Shown: positions 7,988 through 16,563, numbered from the stretch's first letter. The stretch: DNA of 24,279 nucleotides from Methanodesulfokora sp964525965 (GCA_964525965.1 CAZGKA010000076.1:1-24279), one strand, 5' to 3'. Notes: generated by a model not told the origin, from the sequence alone. A program made the numbers and translations.

Positions 7988-8851
7988 ATGACGGACCGCG
8001 CTCAGCTTGATGACGTTTACTCCCTCTCTGAGATAATAAAGAAGGCTCCTAAGCTTGAAGGGGTGCCCACAGGGGTTAAAGGTCTGGATGAGCTCTTTTA
8101 CAAGGTCGAGATTAGGGATGGAAGGTCTGTCAGGGTTCCCCTCGGGGGGATACCTGCCTACTCCGTCGTCAACATAACGGGAGTTCCCGACACGGGAAAG
8201 AGCCTCATGGCGGAGCAGTTCGCCGTGAAGCAGGCTTCGCTCGGATACAAGGTTGCCTTCGTGACCGTGGAGAGCCCGGCCAGCTTTGTGGCCAGAGGTC
8301 TGGAGGAGAGGGCTAAGGCCATGGGGATAAACTTCGACGAGATAGAGGATAGGATATTTCTGATAGACGCCGCCAGCAACTTCAAGCTCAGGGACGACAT
8401 CCCGACCATGCTGGACACCCTGGCCTACGTGTACAGGACCTACAAGATAAACAGAACCGTGATAGACTCAATAACAGGACTTTTCGAGGCCAAGGAGGTG
8501 CTGGCGAGATCTGTGGTGAGATCCTTCTTCAACTTCATGAAGAAGTGGTACCAGACGGCCATATTCATATCTCAAAAGAGAGGAGCTCATGAGGAGCTGA
8601 GCGCCGAGGCCGCCGGCGGCTACGCTGTGGGTCACATAGTTGACTGCTCTATAGTGGTCTCAAAGCAGCTCATAATGTCGAGGAACATGGCTAAGAACTA
8701 CGGAATAGAGGTGGGGGACGTGCTCAGGCTCATAAGGATAGACGGCTGCAGATTGTGCGGCCACGACACCAGAGCTAGGATACTGAAGATAACCGAGATG
8801 GGGCTCGTCGAGGTCGGTCCCCCGCTGTCCGAGGTCCTCCGGGGAGGCTAA
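7988..8851 (+). CDS. KaiC/RadA-like single-domain ATPase
   Basis: A 287-residue archaeal KaiC-like (COG0467) P-loop ATPase. After a 28-residue leader comes GVKGLDELFYK, then Walker A GVPDTGKS (65-72), VAFVTVESP with the likely catalytic glutamate, and a Walker B strand in INRTVIDSITG. The tail has a CRLCGHDTRAR motif that could hold a metal. Such archaeal KaiC proteins are thought to be ATP-dependent signalling or regulatory proteins with unknown targets; RadA is excluded by the missing helix-hairpin-helix and recombinase core motifs. It has its own TATA box and strong SD. The next gene, 34-49 bp downstream, is its usual small HTH companion. Confidence 0.85.
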   Translation: MTDRAQLDDVYSLSEIIKKAPKLEGVPTGVKGLDELFYKVEIRDGRSVRVPLGGIPAYSVVNITGVPDTGKSLMAEQFAVKQASLGYKVAFVTVESPASFVARGLEERAKAMGINFDEIEDRIFLIDAASNFKLRDDIPTMLDTLAYVYRTYKINRTVIDSITGLFEAKEVLARSVVRSFFNFMKKWYQTAIFISQKRGAHEELSAEAAGGYAVGHIVDCSIVVSKQLIMSRNMAKNYGIEVGDVLRLIRIDGCRLCGHDTRARILKITEMGLVEVGPPLSEVLRGG

Positions 8852-8863
8852 AAATATTTAACT
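8851..8863 (+). promoter_or_regulatory. Possible TATA box of the KaiC-partner gene
   Basis: AAAATATTTAAC overlaps the stop codon of the KaiC-like gene and lies about 44 bp before the ATG at 8901, which would allow the second gene to be expressed separately with a leader of about 18 bases. The site GGGGGTGAT (8888-8896) directs translation. Confidence 0.4.
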
Positions 8864-8900
8864 TCGTTGCTATCATAATATATTATTGGGGGTGATGGAA

Positions 8901-9518
8901 ATGGTGAGGGTCGTCGGGCCCGTGGAGACCGACTATGACGCCCTGGCCCTCAGGGTGTTCCTCAAGGCTCTCGACATCTTGGGGGGTCCTAGGAAGCTGT
9001 TCGAGTACAGGAACTTGACCTGGCTTCCGAGCCTGATGGAGGCCTCCTATGCCGTGGTTTTGAAGGAGATCGGCCTGAAGACCGAGGAGGAGATAGCTCA
9101 GTTCTTGGGGTCCACCAAGCAGACCGTCAGGAACATGCTATCGGCCGACCCAGAGGCGGTCCTAGCTAAGCTCAGGGGGGAGAAGATTGATGAGAGGGAG
9201 AGAACGCATACCGCTGGAGGATTGGCCAAGCTAGCCTTCAAGGAGGTCAAGGAGGACAGGGACTCCATTCCTCTGGTCATATCCATGATGGAACCGTATC
9301 TAAAGGAGATATCCGAGGCTATATGGCCCATAGAGGTTCTGAAGGCGATAAAGGGAATGGACTTCCCCATCGATAAGGATAAGGCAGAGGAGCTAAGGAG
9401 GAGGCTGGAGAACATAAATGTGAGAGGAAAAAGAGCAACAGATCTCTTGGACAAGATTGAATTCCCGGTGAAAAGTCCTGCAGATCTGCTACATAAGCTC
9501 AGTAAGGCTTCAAGCTAG
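8901..9518 (+). CDS. KaiC-associated HTH regulatory protein (near_KaiC-type)
   Basis: A protein of about 205 residues, mostly alpha-helical. An HTH lies near residues 55-85 (TEEEIAQFLGSTKQTVRNML), within a conserved N-terminal domain that I associate with the archaeal family found beside KaiC genes (TIGR03879-like, COG1318). A second helical half follows. The start was chosen as ATG 8901 because GGGGGTGAT is five bases upstream; an upstream TTG at 8886 would place the SD inside the gene. It probably transmits or controls KaiC output, but target genes are unknown. The stop overlaps the convergent coiled-coil gene by nine bases. Confidence 0.75.
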   Translation: MVRVVGPVETDYDALALRVFLKALDILGGPRKLFEYRNLTWLPSLMEASYAVVLKEIGLKTEEEIAQFLGSTKQTVRNMLSADPEAVLAKLRGEKIDERERTHTAGGLAKLAFKEVKEDRDSIPLVISMMEPYLKEISEAIWPIEVLKAIKGMDFPIDKDKAEELRRRLENINVRGKRATDLLDKIEFPVKSPADLLHKLSKASS

Positions 9519-10847
9519 GGTTATGATGTTACCGGACCTCTTTATCATGCCCTTGCTCTCCATGTCCCTCAGGACGGTCTCCTTCCACTGATCAGGTATC
9601 TTTATCCGGTCCACGGTGATTGATCCCTCTTTCTCCAAGGTCCTGACTATATACCTCTCCCAGATGGGCAGCATCCTCTTTATCTCCTTTGTTATGTCGA
9701 ACTCCTCGAGCTTCGATAAGTAGGGCTTTATCGACTCCATGACAGCGGATGTGAGAACAAGAGGATCGTCTGCTTGAAAGGCTTCTCTCATCTCGCTGAG
9801 CCCGATTTTCCTTGAAAATTCCTGAGGAGAGACCCCGGACATCTGTAGTTCATATATTCTCTCTATCACATCCTTGTACCTCGAGATCACGGATACCAAG
9901 CGCAACAGTTCGTCCACTTGATCTATCCTTATGACGCCCCTGTCCAACCCAACCGACCGATAGGCCTTGCAGAGAGGCCCTTCCTCCAAAGGAATTCCCA
10001 GTGAGGCAACCAGATAGGGACATACCTTAAGGACCTTCTCTCTCAGGAGAACGACCTCCTTTATCCGGTCAAGGTTCTTGATAAGGACCTCCATCGTTTT
10101 CAGCAGATCTTGAACCTGGGCCTCCACCTTCTTGAGATCTCCCTCATCCTCCACAAGCAGGATCCTGCTTAGGTCCGGAAGCCCCTCTACTCTCACGCCC
10201 ATTCCCTCCAACTTGCCGGAGAGCTCCTTAGCCTCGGCTGATAACTTATTTACCAGATTTGCTATCCTCTGCTTCATTTCAGTTATAGTTTTACGCTCTT
10301 TTTCAAGCTCAAGAAGCTTGTCTTCCAGTTTTTTCAGGAGGGAAGAAATCTCTAGAGCCTTGGTAGGAGATATCCTTCTCGACGACAGGACCACTTCTAA
10401 GAGGCCTCTAAATTCAGGAAAGGTTTTCTTTAGGTCAATGCCCATGCTTTCAGCTTTTCTGACTATGGACATCGCCGTGCTCTTTAGGTTTTCAGTTTTT
10501 AGATGATCCACGGTCCTTATTTCGCTTGGATTCACGCCAGAGGCTATGAGCTCCGCCGCTATCAGCGCGTCCTCCTTGCAGAAGATCCTATCATCGATAA
10601 CCAATGCTGGGAGTTCTATCCCCTGTTTTTTCATATCACTAAAATACTCTAATCTAATATGTCTATATTTTATTTCAAATCCGTACTTCTCCTTGACCTC
10701 CTTCTCGCTACCGACAATCCTAGCGAGGATCTCACGTGACATGTCTTTAGCTGAAAAGAACTCCTTGAGCTCCTCATCGGAGAAGCTTCCAGGCCAGAAG
10801 CCTACCTCCTCTACTTCGGCCGGTATAAGACTTTCTATTGTCGGCAA
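9510..10847 (-). CDS. Unidentified coiled-coil protein, thioredoxin-like N-terminus, winged-helix-like C-terminus
   Basis: I do not recognise this 445-residue protein. Residues 1-105 end in ELPALVIDDRIFCKEDALIAAELI, which recalls the cis-proline strand of a thioredoxin or glutaredoxin fold but without a CxxC pair. Residues 160-225 are a charged coiled coil (SLLKKLEDKLLELEKERK), with a second helical stretch around 240-275. The last 55 residues (IVRTLEKEGSITVDRIKIP... GMIKRSGNIITL) look like a small winged helix. No signal peptide or membrane helix. The start is a TTG at 10847 after TTGGTGG. The middle of the gene is more AT-rich than its neighbours. It is convergent with the KaiC-partner gene. 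Confidence 0.7.
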   Translation of the reverse strand: MPTIESLIPAEVEEVGFWPGSFSDEELKEFFSAKDMSREILARIVGSEKEVKEKYGFEIKYRHIRLEYFSDMKKQGIELPALVIDDRIFCKEDALIAAELIASGVNPSEIRTVDHLKTENLKSTAMSIVRKAESMGIDLKKTFPEFRGLLEVVLSSRRISPTKALEISSLLKKLEDKLLELEKERKTITEMKQRIANLVNKLSAEAKELSGKLEGMGVRVEGLPDLSRILLVEDEGDLKKVEAQVQDLLKTMEVLIKNLDRIKEVVLLREKVLKVCPYLVASLGIPLEEGPLCKAYRSVGLDRGVIRIDQVDELLRLVSVISRYKDVIERIYELQMSGVSPQEFSRKIGLSEMREAFQADDPLVLTSAVMESIKPYLSKLEEFDITKEIKRMLPIWERYIVRTLEKEGSITVDRIKIPDQWKETVLRDMESKGMIKRSGNIITLA

Positions 10848-10886
10848 GCGTATCCACCAAGCTCATTATTTATAGTTTCTAGGCCA

Positions 10887-10895
10887 ATTTATTAA
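10887..10895 (-). promoter_or_regulatory. TATA-like element before the coiled-coil gene
   Basis: The minus strand reads CCTTAATAAATTGG, centred 44 bp before the TTG start at 10847; this gives a leader of about 18 bases that includes the SD. The AT core is nearly symmetrical and may also serve the divergent M20 gene. Confidence 0.4.
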
Positions 10896-10935
10896 GGTTT
10901 GGTCCCAGAACCCCTGAGTTTTAACCCGACAGGGG

Positions 10936-12150
10936 GTGTTCTCAATAAAGGATATAAAGAGAATTTTGGACTCTGTGGAAAACTTCAGGGAGGAAATGGT
11001 CAAATTCATGTTAGATTTTATCCCACTGAAGGGGATAGGACCGGATAACGGCGGAGAGGGTGAAGCTGAAAAGGCCTCCTTCATAGAGGACTTCCTCTCG
11101 AGGGAAGGTCTGGACTTTGAAAAGTATCCATCGCCGGACGAAAGAGTTCCAAGTGGGGAGAGGCCGAATATAGTTGTGAGATATCAGGGAAACAGCAGCA
11201 GGACCCTATGGATCGTTAGTCACATGGATATAGTTCCTCCAGGGGATCTATCGGCTTGGAATAGCGATCCGTTCAAGCCGGTCATCAGGGATGGTAAAAT
11301 ATATGGTAGGGGAACCGAGGACGATGGTCAGGGCATAGTATCCTCTCTTTTCGCTTTGAAAGTCCTCAAGGATCTGGAGATCACGCCTGATCTCAGTTTG
11401 GGAATAGCTCTTGTGTCTGACGAGGAGACAGGAAGCCTGCACGGCATAGAACATCTGCTGAACTCTGGAGTTTTCGATGAGGAGGACATGGTCCTGGTTC
11501 CGGATGCCGGGAACTCCGAGGGAACGATGATAGAGGTCGCCGAGAAGGGGATCCTCTGGCTGAAGTTTACGGTCAAGGGGAAGCAAACACACGCCAGCAT
11601 GCCACATCTGGGGGTGAACGCTAGGAGACTAGGGGCCAGGCTCACGATCGACGTAGATGAGCTCCTTCACTCAAGGTTCGATCTGACGGATGACATGTTC
11701 GATCCCCCGAGAAGCACCTTTGAGCCCACCAAGGTGGAGGCCAACGTGGAGAACGTGAACACCGTACCGGGGAAGGATGTCTTCTACTTTGACTGCAGGG
11801 TTCTTCCCTCTTACAGCCTGGATGACGTCATCTCAGCCGTTGGAGAGCTGAAATCCAAGTACGACTTTGATCTCGAGGTGATCGCCAGAGGGGAGCCGTC
11901 CTCCACCGATCCAAATGCTGAGATCGTGAGAAGAATCAAGGAGGCCGTCAGGATCTCTAGGAACAAGGTCGCCAGACCTATGGGCATAGGTGGAGGCACC
12001 TGCGCCGCTCATTTCAGGAGGAGGGGCATTCAGGCGGCTGTCTGGATGACAACCGATGATACAGCCCATCAACCCAATGAGTACTGTGTGATAAGGAATC
12101 TCGTGGAGGACGCCAAGGTCATGGCGTTATTGCCCGTCCTAGAAATCTAG
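10936..12150 (+). CDS. M20-family metallopeptidase / deacylase (ArgE/DapE-like)
   Basis: A di-zinc hydrolase of 404 residues that removes an acyl group or cleaves a dipeptide; cytosolic. Conserved sites: SHMDIVP (His96, Asp98), GRGTEDDGQG (bridging Asp129), SDEETGS (catalytic Glu163 and metal Glu164), VPDAGN (Asp190), the dimerisation-domain His in GKQTHASMPHLG, and the final ligand in AHQPNE (His377). The substrate (acetylornithine, succinyl-diaminopimelate, a dipeptide or a LysW conjugate) cannot be told. The GTG start at 10936 has a purine-rich AGGGG directly before it; the N-terminal helix it encodes is typical, so I keep it. The 3' end overlaps the convergent TatD gene by 32 bp. Confidence 0.85.
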   Translation: MFSIKDIKRILDSVENFREEMVKFMLDFIPLKGIGPDNGGEGEAEKASFIEDFLSREGLDFEKYPSPDERVPSGERPNIVVRYQGNSSRTLWIVSHMDIVPPGDLSAWNSDPFKPVIRDGKIYGRGTEDDGQGIVSSLFALKVLKDLEITPDLSLGIALVSDEETGSLHGIEHLLNSGVFDEEDMVLVPDAGNSEGTMIEVAEKGILWLKFTVKGKQTHASMPHLGVNARRLGARLTIDVDELLHSRFDLTDDMFDPPRSTFEPTKVEANVENVNTVPGKDVFYFDCRVLPSYSLDDVISAVGELKSKYDFDLEVIARGEPSSTDPNAEIVRRIKEAVRISRNKVARPMGIGGGTCAAHFRRRGIQAAVWMTTDDTAHQPNEYCVIRNLVEDAKVMALLPVLEI

Positions 12151-12826
12151 AGAGGTTTTCAATGAGCCTCAGCTTCAGATCCTCGGTGCTGATGCCTTTG
12201 ACCTTCGATATGACGGAGACTAGCGCGGGGATCATGCTGGGATCCAATCGTATACCTCTGTAGACGTATGGCCCATCGCTCTCCGTCAGTATCATGTCCA
12301 ACGGAGCCTCCACCAGAACCCTCATGTGCTTCTCCTGGATCATCACCGCAGGATTTATTGTTATAAAGTATCCTCTGCTCCTGAGCTCCCCTAGGAGGTC
12401 GAGAGGCCCCGTGAACCAGTGAAAGATAGCTCCCTCGATCTCATATCGGTCGAGCATGTCGAGGACCTCCCTCCAAGCATCGAGAGTGTGAAGGTTCACC
12501 GGAAGCGAGAAGTCGGCCGCCATCCTCAGCTGCTCTGTGAAGAACTCTATCTGTCTGCTGTAGCTGTTTCTCCTCCTTCCATCCAGTCCTATCTCACCCA
12601 GGCAGACGATCTTCCCCCTCTTCAACATTCTTTCAAGCTCCTCTAAGTCCCTCAAACTGGAGTTCTCGACGCACCATGGGTGGATGCCTGCGCACGGCAG
12701 GACCATCTCCCCTGCCAAGCTGAGGGTCTTTCTCGATGACTCCAAGTCATCAGAGACCGCTAAAATGATCACATCCTTGTAGCTTCTCCCGAGCTCATGA
12801 TAGTGCACGTGGGCGTCGACGAACAT
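12119..12826 (-). CDS. TatD-family metal-dependent hydrolase
   Basis: An amidohydrolase-fold metal enzyme; characterised TatD relatives are DNases, but archaeal members are mostly untested. Metal ligands are in order: VDAHVH (two His at the N-terminus), GEIGLD (Glu), VNLHT (His), IFHWFTG (His) and LTESDGP (Asp). About 235 residues, slightly short for the family. I place the start at the ATG at 12826, giving MFVDAHVH, because GGGGGGATGA lies at proper distance; starts at 12832 or 12853 would leave no spacing or run further into the upstream CDF gene. The gene follows the CDF gene directly in the same direction and overlaps the M20 gene tail to tail. Confidence 0.85.
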   Translation of the reverse strand: MFVDAHVHYHELGRSYKDVIILAVSDDLESSRKTLSLAGEMVLPCAGIHPWCVENSSLRDLEELERMLKRGKIVCLGEIGLDGRRRNSYSRQIEFFTEQLRMAADFSLPVNLHTLDAWREVLDMLDRYEIEGAIFHWFTGPLDLLGELRSRGYFITINPAVMIQEKHMRVLVEAPLDMILTESDGPYVYRGIRLDPSMIPALVSVISKVKGISTEDLKLRLIENLSRFLGRAITP

Positions 12827-12828
12827 AC

Positions 12829-14049
12829 TCATCCCCCCGAGAAAGCGCGCCATGATGCCTCTTTTGTCGGCTCTTTGATCCTGACGAGCTTCCTCTCTAT
12901 GAGGAGTCTTATGTTCTCGTCAGGATCATCAGTTCTAGCTCTCCAGATGAAGACATCGTGTCTCAACAGTATCGAGAAGGCTATCTCTCCTATGTTAAAT
13001 AATATTACGTCCGTAACTCCCATCTCGACGAGCTTCTCCGAAATCTCAGCGCCCAAAAGCATCTTCTCGACATAACAGCCGACGGAGAACATCTCTTTCG
13101 AGATAACATCATCGTCCTTCACCTTGACGAGGAGGAACTTCTCAGCCTTTGCGAACTGCCTGCACACATTTGACCCGCACATCGGGAGAGCTACCAAGAG
13201 TTCCTTCCTTACACTGGGCTCTATGTGGACTATTACCCCTCGAACTCCTTCTATTCTGCTTTTCACAAGCTCCTCGATCCTGTTGCTTATTATATGTGCC
13301 TCCTCGACAGTCATCGCCGCGTTGACCTCCAAGACCACTTCCACAAACAGGACGGGGCCAGCCCATCTGGCCTTGACCGAGGTTACCTTGGTCACTCCGT
13401 CCACCGATCTCGACAGCTCAGCTATCCTGTCGCACAGTGTTTTGTCTTTGGGTATGTCGAGGATCGCTAGAATCGCCTCCCTGCTAACCTCAAACGCGGC
13501 TAGGAAGAATCCCAGAGCTGCGATAGCTAGAGCGATCGTGTAGGCTATCGATTGCCCGGACATGATAGACCAGAAGAGTCCGAGAGCGACCCCGAGACCC
13601 TCCAGCACATCGACCTGGCAGTGAAGGGCGTCGGCTCTCAGAGCAGGTGATCTCGTCACCTGAGCTGCCTTGCTCCTCGTGAACACAGATATCTGCAGGG
13701 GTATCAGGCTCAGGAGCTGAGCTGTTGCCTGGACAACGTCTACCGAGGATGGACCTCCTCTGAGCCCGGAGACCAGGAGATCGATTCCTGAGAATATCAT
13801 CACGATCACTATGATCAGGGTCACAAGGTCCTCAAGCTTGTAGAGGCCATAGGGGAACCTCTCGGAAATTTTTGATTCCATGATTATTATCGAGATGAGC
13901 ACCATCAACGTTATTATCACGTCTATGCCTGCATGAAAGGCCTCGAACACTATGGCCAGGTTGCCCTTCGTGATTACGGCGGAAACTCTCAGCACCACCG
14001 CCAAGCAGGTGGCCAGCAGCGATGCCACTATGTATTTTGTTCCCTTCAT
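12829..14049 (-). CDS. Cation diffusion facilitator with C-terminal NifX-like domain
   Basis: A membrane metal/proton antiporter, probably exporting Zn, Fe, Mn or a similar divalent ion. Six helices span roughly residues 5-200, with paired metal sites FHAGID (His39, Asp43) in helix 2 and HCQVD (His143, Asp147) in helix 5. The cytoplasmic domain (about 205-285; VTKVTSVKARWAGPVLFVEV) is the CDF ferredoxin-like fold. The extra part (about 290-395) carries CGSNVC and GAEISEKLVEMGVTDVILFNIGE, which looks like the dinitrogenase-cofactor (NifX/NifB tail) fold. Total length 406 versus about 300 for simple CDFs. The TatD gene follows in the same direction, its preferred start lying two bases beyond this stop. 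Confidence 0.85.
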   Translation of the reverse strand: MKGTKYIVASLLATCLAVVLRVSAVITKGNLAIVFEAFHAGIDVIITLMVLISIIIMESKISERFPYGLYKLEDLVTLIIVIVMIFSGIDLLVSGLRGGPSSVDVVQATAQLLSLIPLQISVFTRSKAAQVTRSPALRADALHCQVDVLEGLGVALGLFWSIMSGQSIAYTIALAIAALGFFLAAFEVSREAILAILDIPKDKTLCDRIAELSRSVDGVTKVTSVKARWAGPVLFVEVVLEVNAAMTVEEAHIISNRIEELVKSRIEGVRGVIVHIEPSVRKELLVALPMCGSNVCRQFAKAEKFLLVKVKDDDVISKEMFSVGCYVEKMLLGAEISEKLVEMGVTDVILFNIGEIAFSILLRHDVFIWRARTDDPDENIRLLIERKLVRIKEPTKEASWRAFSGG

Positions 14050-14072
14050 CTCGAAGGGTCCGATGAAGGAGG

Positions 14073-14092
14073 CTAAAAAATTTTAAGATATA
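14073..14092. promoter_or_regulatory. Shared divergent promoter core, CDF / TIGR04076 genes
   Basis: An AT block (CTAAAAAATTTTAAGATATA) lies about midway between the two divergent starts at 14049 and 14114. Its centre is about 30 bp from each, so both messages would have leaders of under 10 bases. Confidence 0.45.
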
Positions 14093-14113
14093 GCAGCAAA
14101 TCAGGCTCCTCGG

Positions 14114-14437
14114 ATGCGCGCCTTGTACGAGGTTGTTATTGAGGTTCACGAGGTAAGGGGCAGATGCGCCGCCGGATACAGGAAGGGTGATCGCTTTTCC
14201 GTGGATGGGTTCCTGCTGAAGGGCGATAGGATATGCATTCATGCGCTTGCTGGGATGATCAGCCTTCTTTCTCCGTTCTCCCATGGAGTATCCGCTAGGG
14301 CATTGGGGATAGGTTCTTCGGACGATGAGGGATATGTTCAGTGCCCAGATCCCGGAACTCCGTTCACCTGTGGTGGGACCGTCGTGTTCCGCCTGAAGAG
14401 GGTCAAGTCATCGCGCACTGCTGATTTAGGGGAATAA
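14114..14437 (+). CDS. TIGR04076-type small cysteine-containing protein
   Basis: A 107-residue cytosolic protein of unknown function. The pattern VIEVHEVRGRCAAGYRKGDRF, the GDRICIHALAGM segment, then YVQCPDPG and VVFRLKR match the small family annotated as TIGR04076, whose conserved cysteines may bind metal or a cluster. Cysteines occur near residues 18, 41, 77 and 85. The ATG at 14114 has no obvious SD and sits about 30 bp from an AT-rich core promoter, so it is probably leaderless. Function cannot be inferred from the neighbours, a metal transporter and an aldolase. Confidence 0.65.
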   Translation: MRALYEVVIEVHEVRGRCAAGYRKGDRFSVDGFLLKGDRICIHALAGMISLLSPFSHGVSARALGIGSSDDEGYVQCPDPGTPFTCGGTVVFRLKRVKSSRTADLGE

Positions 14438-14475
14438 TTCTTAACATTCACCTGCCACGAAATCAAGGGTTTAAC

Positions 14476-15369
14476 ATGTTCTCAGGCGTGATAGTTCCCA
14501 TGATAACCCCTTTCGAGGAGGATCTCTCTCTGGACCTGGATGCCGCTAGATGGCTGGCGAGGTGGCTAGCGGATTCTCAGGTCTCTGGCATCTTTCCCTA
14601 CTCCACCACCGGGGAGTTTGTGCACCTGAAGGAGGAGGAAGGTCTCAGGCTCGTTGAAGCCGTTCTTGATGAGGTGGGAGGAAGAGTAAAGGTCATTCCT
14701 GGAATAAGCTCTAACGACACGGAGAGGGCCATTGAGTTGGGGAGGAAGATGAAGGATCTCGGCGTCGATGGCGTCATAGCAACGCCACCCTTCTTCTTCA
14801 AGCTCAAGGAGGATCACCTCTACCTCCACTTCTCGAGGATAGCTGAGAGGGTTGACCTCCCTCTGATAGTTTACAACATACCGAGCCTCACCGGAAACAT
14901 GGTACCGGTGAACGTCTACAGGAGGCTGGTCTCAGAGCACAGCGGCGTTGTTGGAGCGAAGGTCACCTATGACAGCGTCGCATACATGAGGAACCTGATC
15001 CTCGAGGTGAAATCGATCAGAAAGGACTTCTCCGTATTGACGGGCCTGGACGACCACCTGTTGAACGTCCTAGCGATGGGAGGGGATGGAGGAATCATGG
15101 CCTGCGCGAACTTCGCTCCCGAAATCCATGTAGGCATCTACAGGGCGTTCATGGAGGGGGATCTCGAGAGAGCGGTCGAGCTTCATAGGAGACTCATGAA
15201 GGTTGTCAGAGTCTATGATGTGGCATCCTCATTCCCTACAGCAATAAAAACAGCTCTTTCCCTGATGGGAACTCCAATAAAACCCTATGTCAGACCTCCT
15301 CTAATTGAGGAACCTGAGGAAGTGGTTGAATCCATCAGGAGAATACTTCACTCCGCAGAAGTCGCTTAG
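14476..15369 (+). CDS. DapA / 2-keto-3-deoxygluconate aldolase family protein
   Basis: A class I (Schiff-base) TIM-barrel aldolase or synthase of 297 residues. Key sites are STTGEF (43-48; pyruvate-binding loop), the conserved tyrosine in IVYNIPS (Tyr133) and the Schiff-base lysine in GAKVTYDS (Lys162). The loop reads STTGE rather than the GTTGE usual in dihydrodipicolinate synthase, and no other lysine-pathway genes are nearby, so an archaeal keto-deoxy-sugar aldolase is as likely as DapA. The ATG at 14476 has no clear SD. It is convergent with dsrB across a symmetric terminator region. Confidence 0.8.
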   Translation: MFSGVIVPMITPFEEDLSLDLDAARWLARWLADSQVSGIFPYSTTGEFVHLKEEEGLRLVEAVLDEVGGRVKVIPGISSNDTERAIELGRKMKDLGVDGVIATPPFFFKLKEDHLYLHFSRIAERVDLPLIVYNIPSLTGNMVPVNVYRRLVSEHSGVVGAKVTYDSVAYMRNLILEVKSIRKDFSVLTGLDDHLLNVLAMGGDGGIMACANFAPEIHVGIYRAFMEGDLERAVELHRRLMKVVRVYDVASSFPTAIKTALSLMGTPIKPYVRPPLIEEPEEVVESIRRILHSAEVA

Positions 15370-15381
15370 AAGGGAGCTTCT

Positions 15382-15445
15382 CTTCTTTTCCCTTTTTTAA
15401 CAAAGAATTCTTTCAGAGAATTAGGGAAATAAAGGGAAAAAGAAG
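15382..15445. terminator. Bidirectional terminator between the aldolase gene and dsrB
   Basis: CTTCTTTTCCCTTT on the left mirrors AAAGGGAAAAAGAAG on the right, with one unpaired base, giving a T-rich tract at the 3' end of each convergent gene. Inside lie the palindrome AAAGAATTCTTT (15402-15413) and AATTCT-5-AGAATT. It should end transcription in both directions. Confidence 0.55.
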
Positions 15446-15455
15446 GAAAGGGAAT

Positions 15456-16553
15456 TTACTTCCACTTGAACTGGGTGGAAGTCCTGAAGTCTCTGACGGA
15501 GAACAGATAGGTGTCGATGTGCTTCTCCGTGAACTCTAAGCCAGCGAGCTCGAAGAATCTCTCCCAGCCTATCCTCTCTATCCACTCTCCTATTCTCTCG
15601 TCTGGTTTTGCATGCTTCCTCCAGAGATCCACTATCTTCTTAACTGCCTCGGTTACCTCAGGCCATCTCGGCGGGTTGTTGGGCACATATGGGATTATGA
15701 GCCTCGAGAACTTCGGCGGGGTCTTGGCATCAGGTATCTTGCCTCCGACCCATATGGAGAGGCAGTCGTACTTCGGGTTGAAGATCTTCATTCCAGGACA
15801 GACAGAGTAACAGTTTCCACATCCCATGCACTTCTTCGGATCTACCTCAACGCTTCTCTTTCCGGGACCTAGGACCTTGGGCTTCAAGGCGAAGGTGGGG
15901 CATCCGGCTATGGTGCTCGGTATCTCACAGAACTTGGACACTATTTCGTCGTCCACTACCGGAGGAGTCCTGTGTAGACCCACTATGGCTATGTCAGAGC
16001 AGTGTATCGCACCGCACATGTTGAGGCAGCACGCCAGGGCTATCTTCAGCTTAGCGGGAAGCTCGGGCTTCTTCCAGTACTCGAAGAGCTCGTCGGAGAT
16101 CGCCTTAGCCAGACCAGGAGCATCATATATAGCGGTGTGGCAGTGGTTCCATCCTATTGTATGGATTATCGGCTTGAAGGACTTTCCGGTACCACCCACG
16201 GGGAAGCCCTTGCTCTCCAGCTCCTCTATCAACGGATCTATCTTGCTCTCATCAGTGACGAGGAACTGAACAGCATGTCTGCTTGTGAACTTGAGGTAAC
16301 CATCGCTGTACTTGTCGGCTATGTCACAAAGCACCCTGACAGTGTCCACACTGAGGATCTTCGGTATAGCCGCCTTGACCGTGTACAGCACATCGCCAGT
16401 CTCGGAGACGTATTTTACCACGCCTGGCTTAACGTGTTCGTGGTACTTCCACTTTCCATAGTTCTTCTTGAGAACAGGGTGGAGCATATCCCCGTAGTAG
16501 GGGGGACCTCTCATAATCTTGCTCCAGTAATCCTTACTAACCTCCTGCGCCAT
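15456..16553 (-). CDS. dsrB: Dissimilatory sulfite reductase, beta subunit
   Basis: Carries the catalytically active siroheme site of DsrAB, which reduces sulfite and hands sulfur to DsrC. From the chosen start the siroheme/[4Fe-4S] motif is CCLNMC (175-180) with the upstream cysteine in GWNHCHT (138), and the inserted ferredoxin domain is CMGCGNCYSVCP (242-253). The C-terminal part (RIGEWIERIGWERFF) is also typical. About 365 residues, normal length. A TTG at 16571 overlaps dsrA by eight bases, but GAGGTGATG is better placed for the ATG at 16553 (MAQEVSKDYW). It follows dsrA by ten bases. No dsrD follows; the next gene is convergent. Confidence 0.95.
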   Translation of the reverse strand: MAQEVSKDYWSKIMRGPPYYGDMLHPVLKKNYGKWKYHEHVKPGVVKYVSETGDVLYTVKAAIPKILSVDTVRVLCDIADKYSDGYLKFTSRHAVQFLVTDESKIDPLIEELESKGFPVGGTGKSFKPIIHTIGWNHCHTAIYDAPGLAKAISDELFEYWKKPELPAKLKIALACCLNMCGAIHCSDIAIVGLHRTPPVVDDEIVSKFCEIPSTIAGCPTFALKPKVLGPGKRSVEVDPKKCMGCGNCYSVCPGMKIFNPKYDCLSIWVGGKIPDAKTPPKFSRLIIPYVPNNPPRWPEVTEAVKKIVDLWRKHAKPDERIGEWIERIGWERFFELAGLEFTEKHIDTYLFSVRDFRTSTQFKWK

Positions 16554-16563
16554 ACTCATCACC

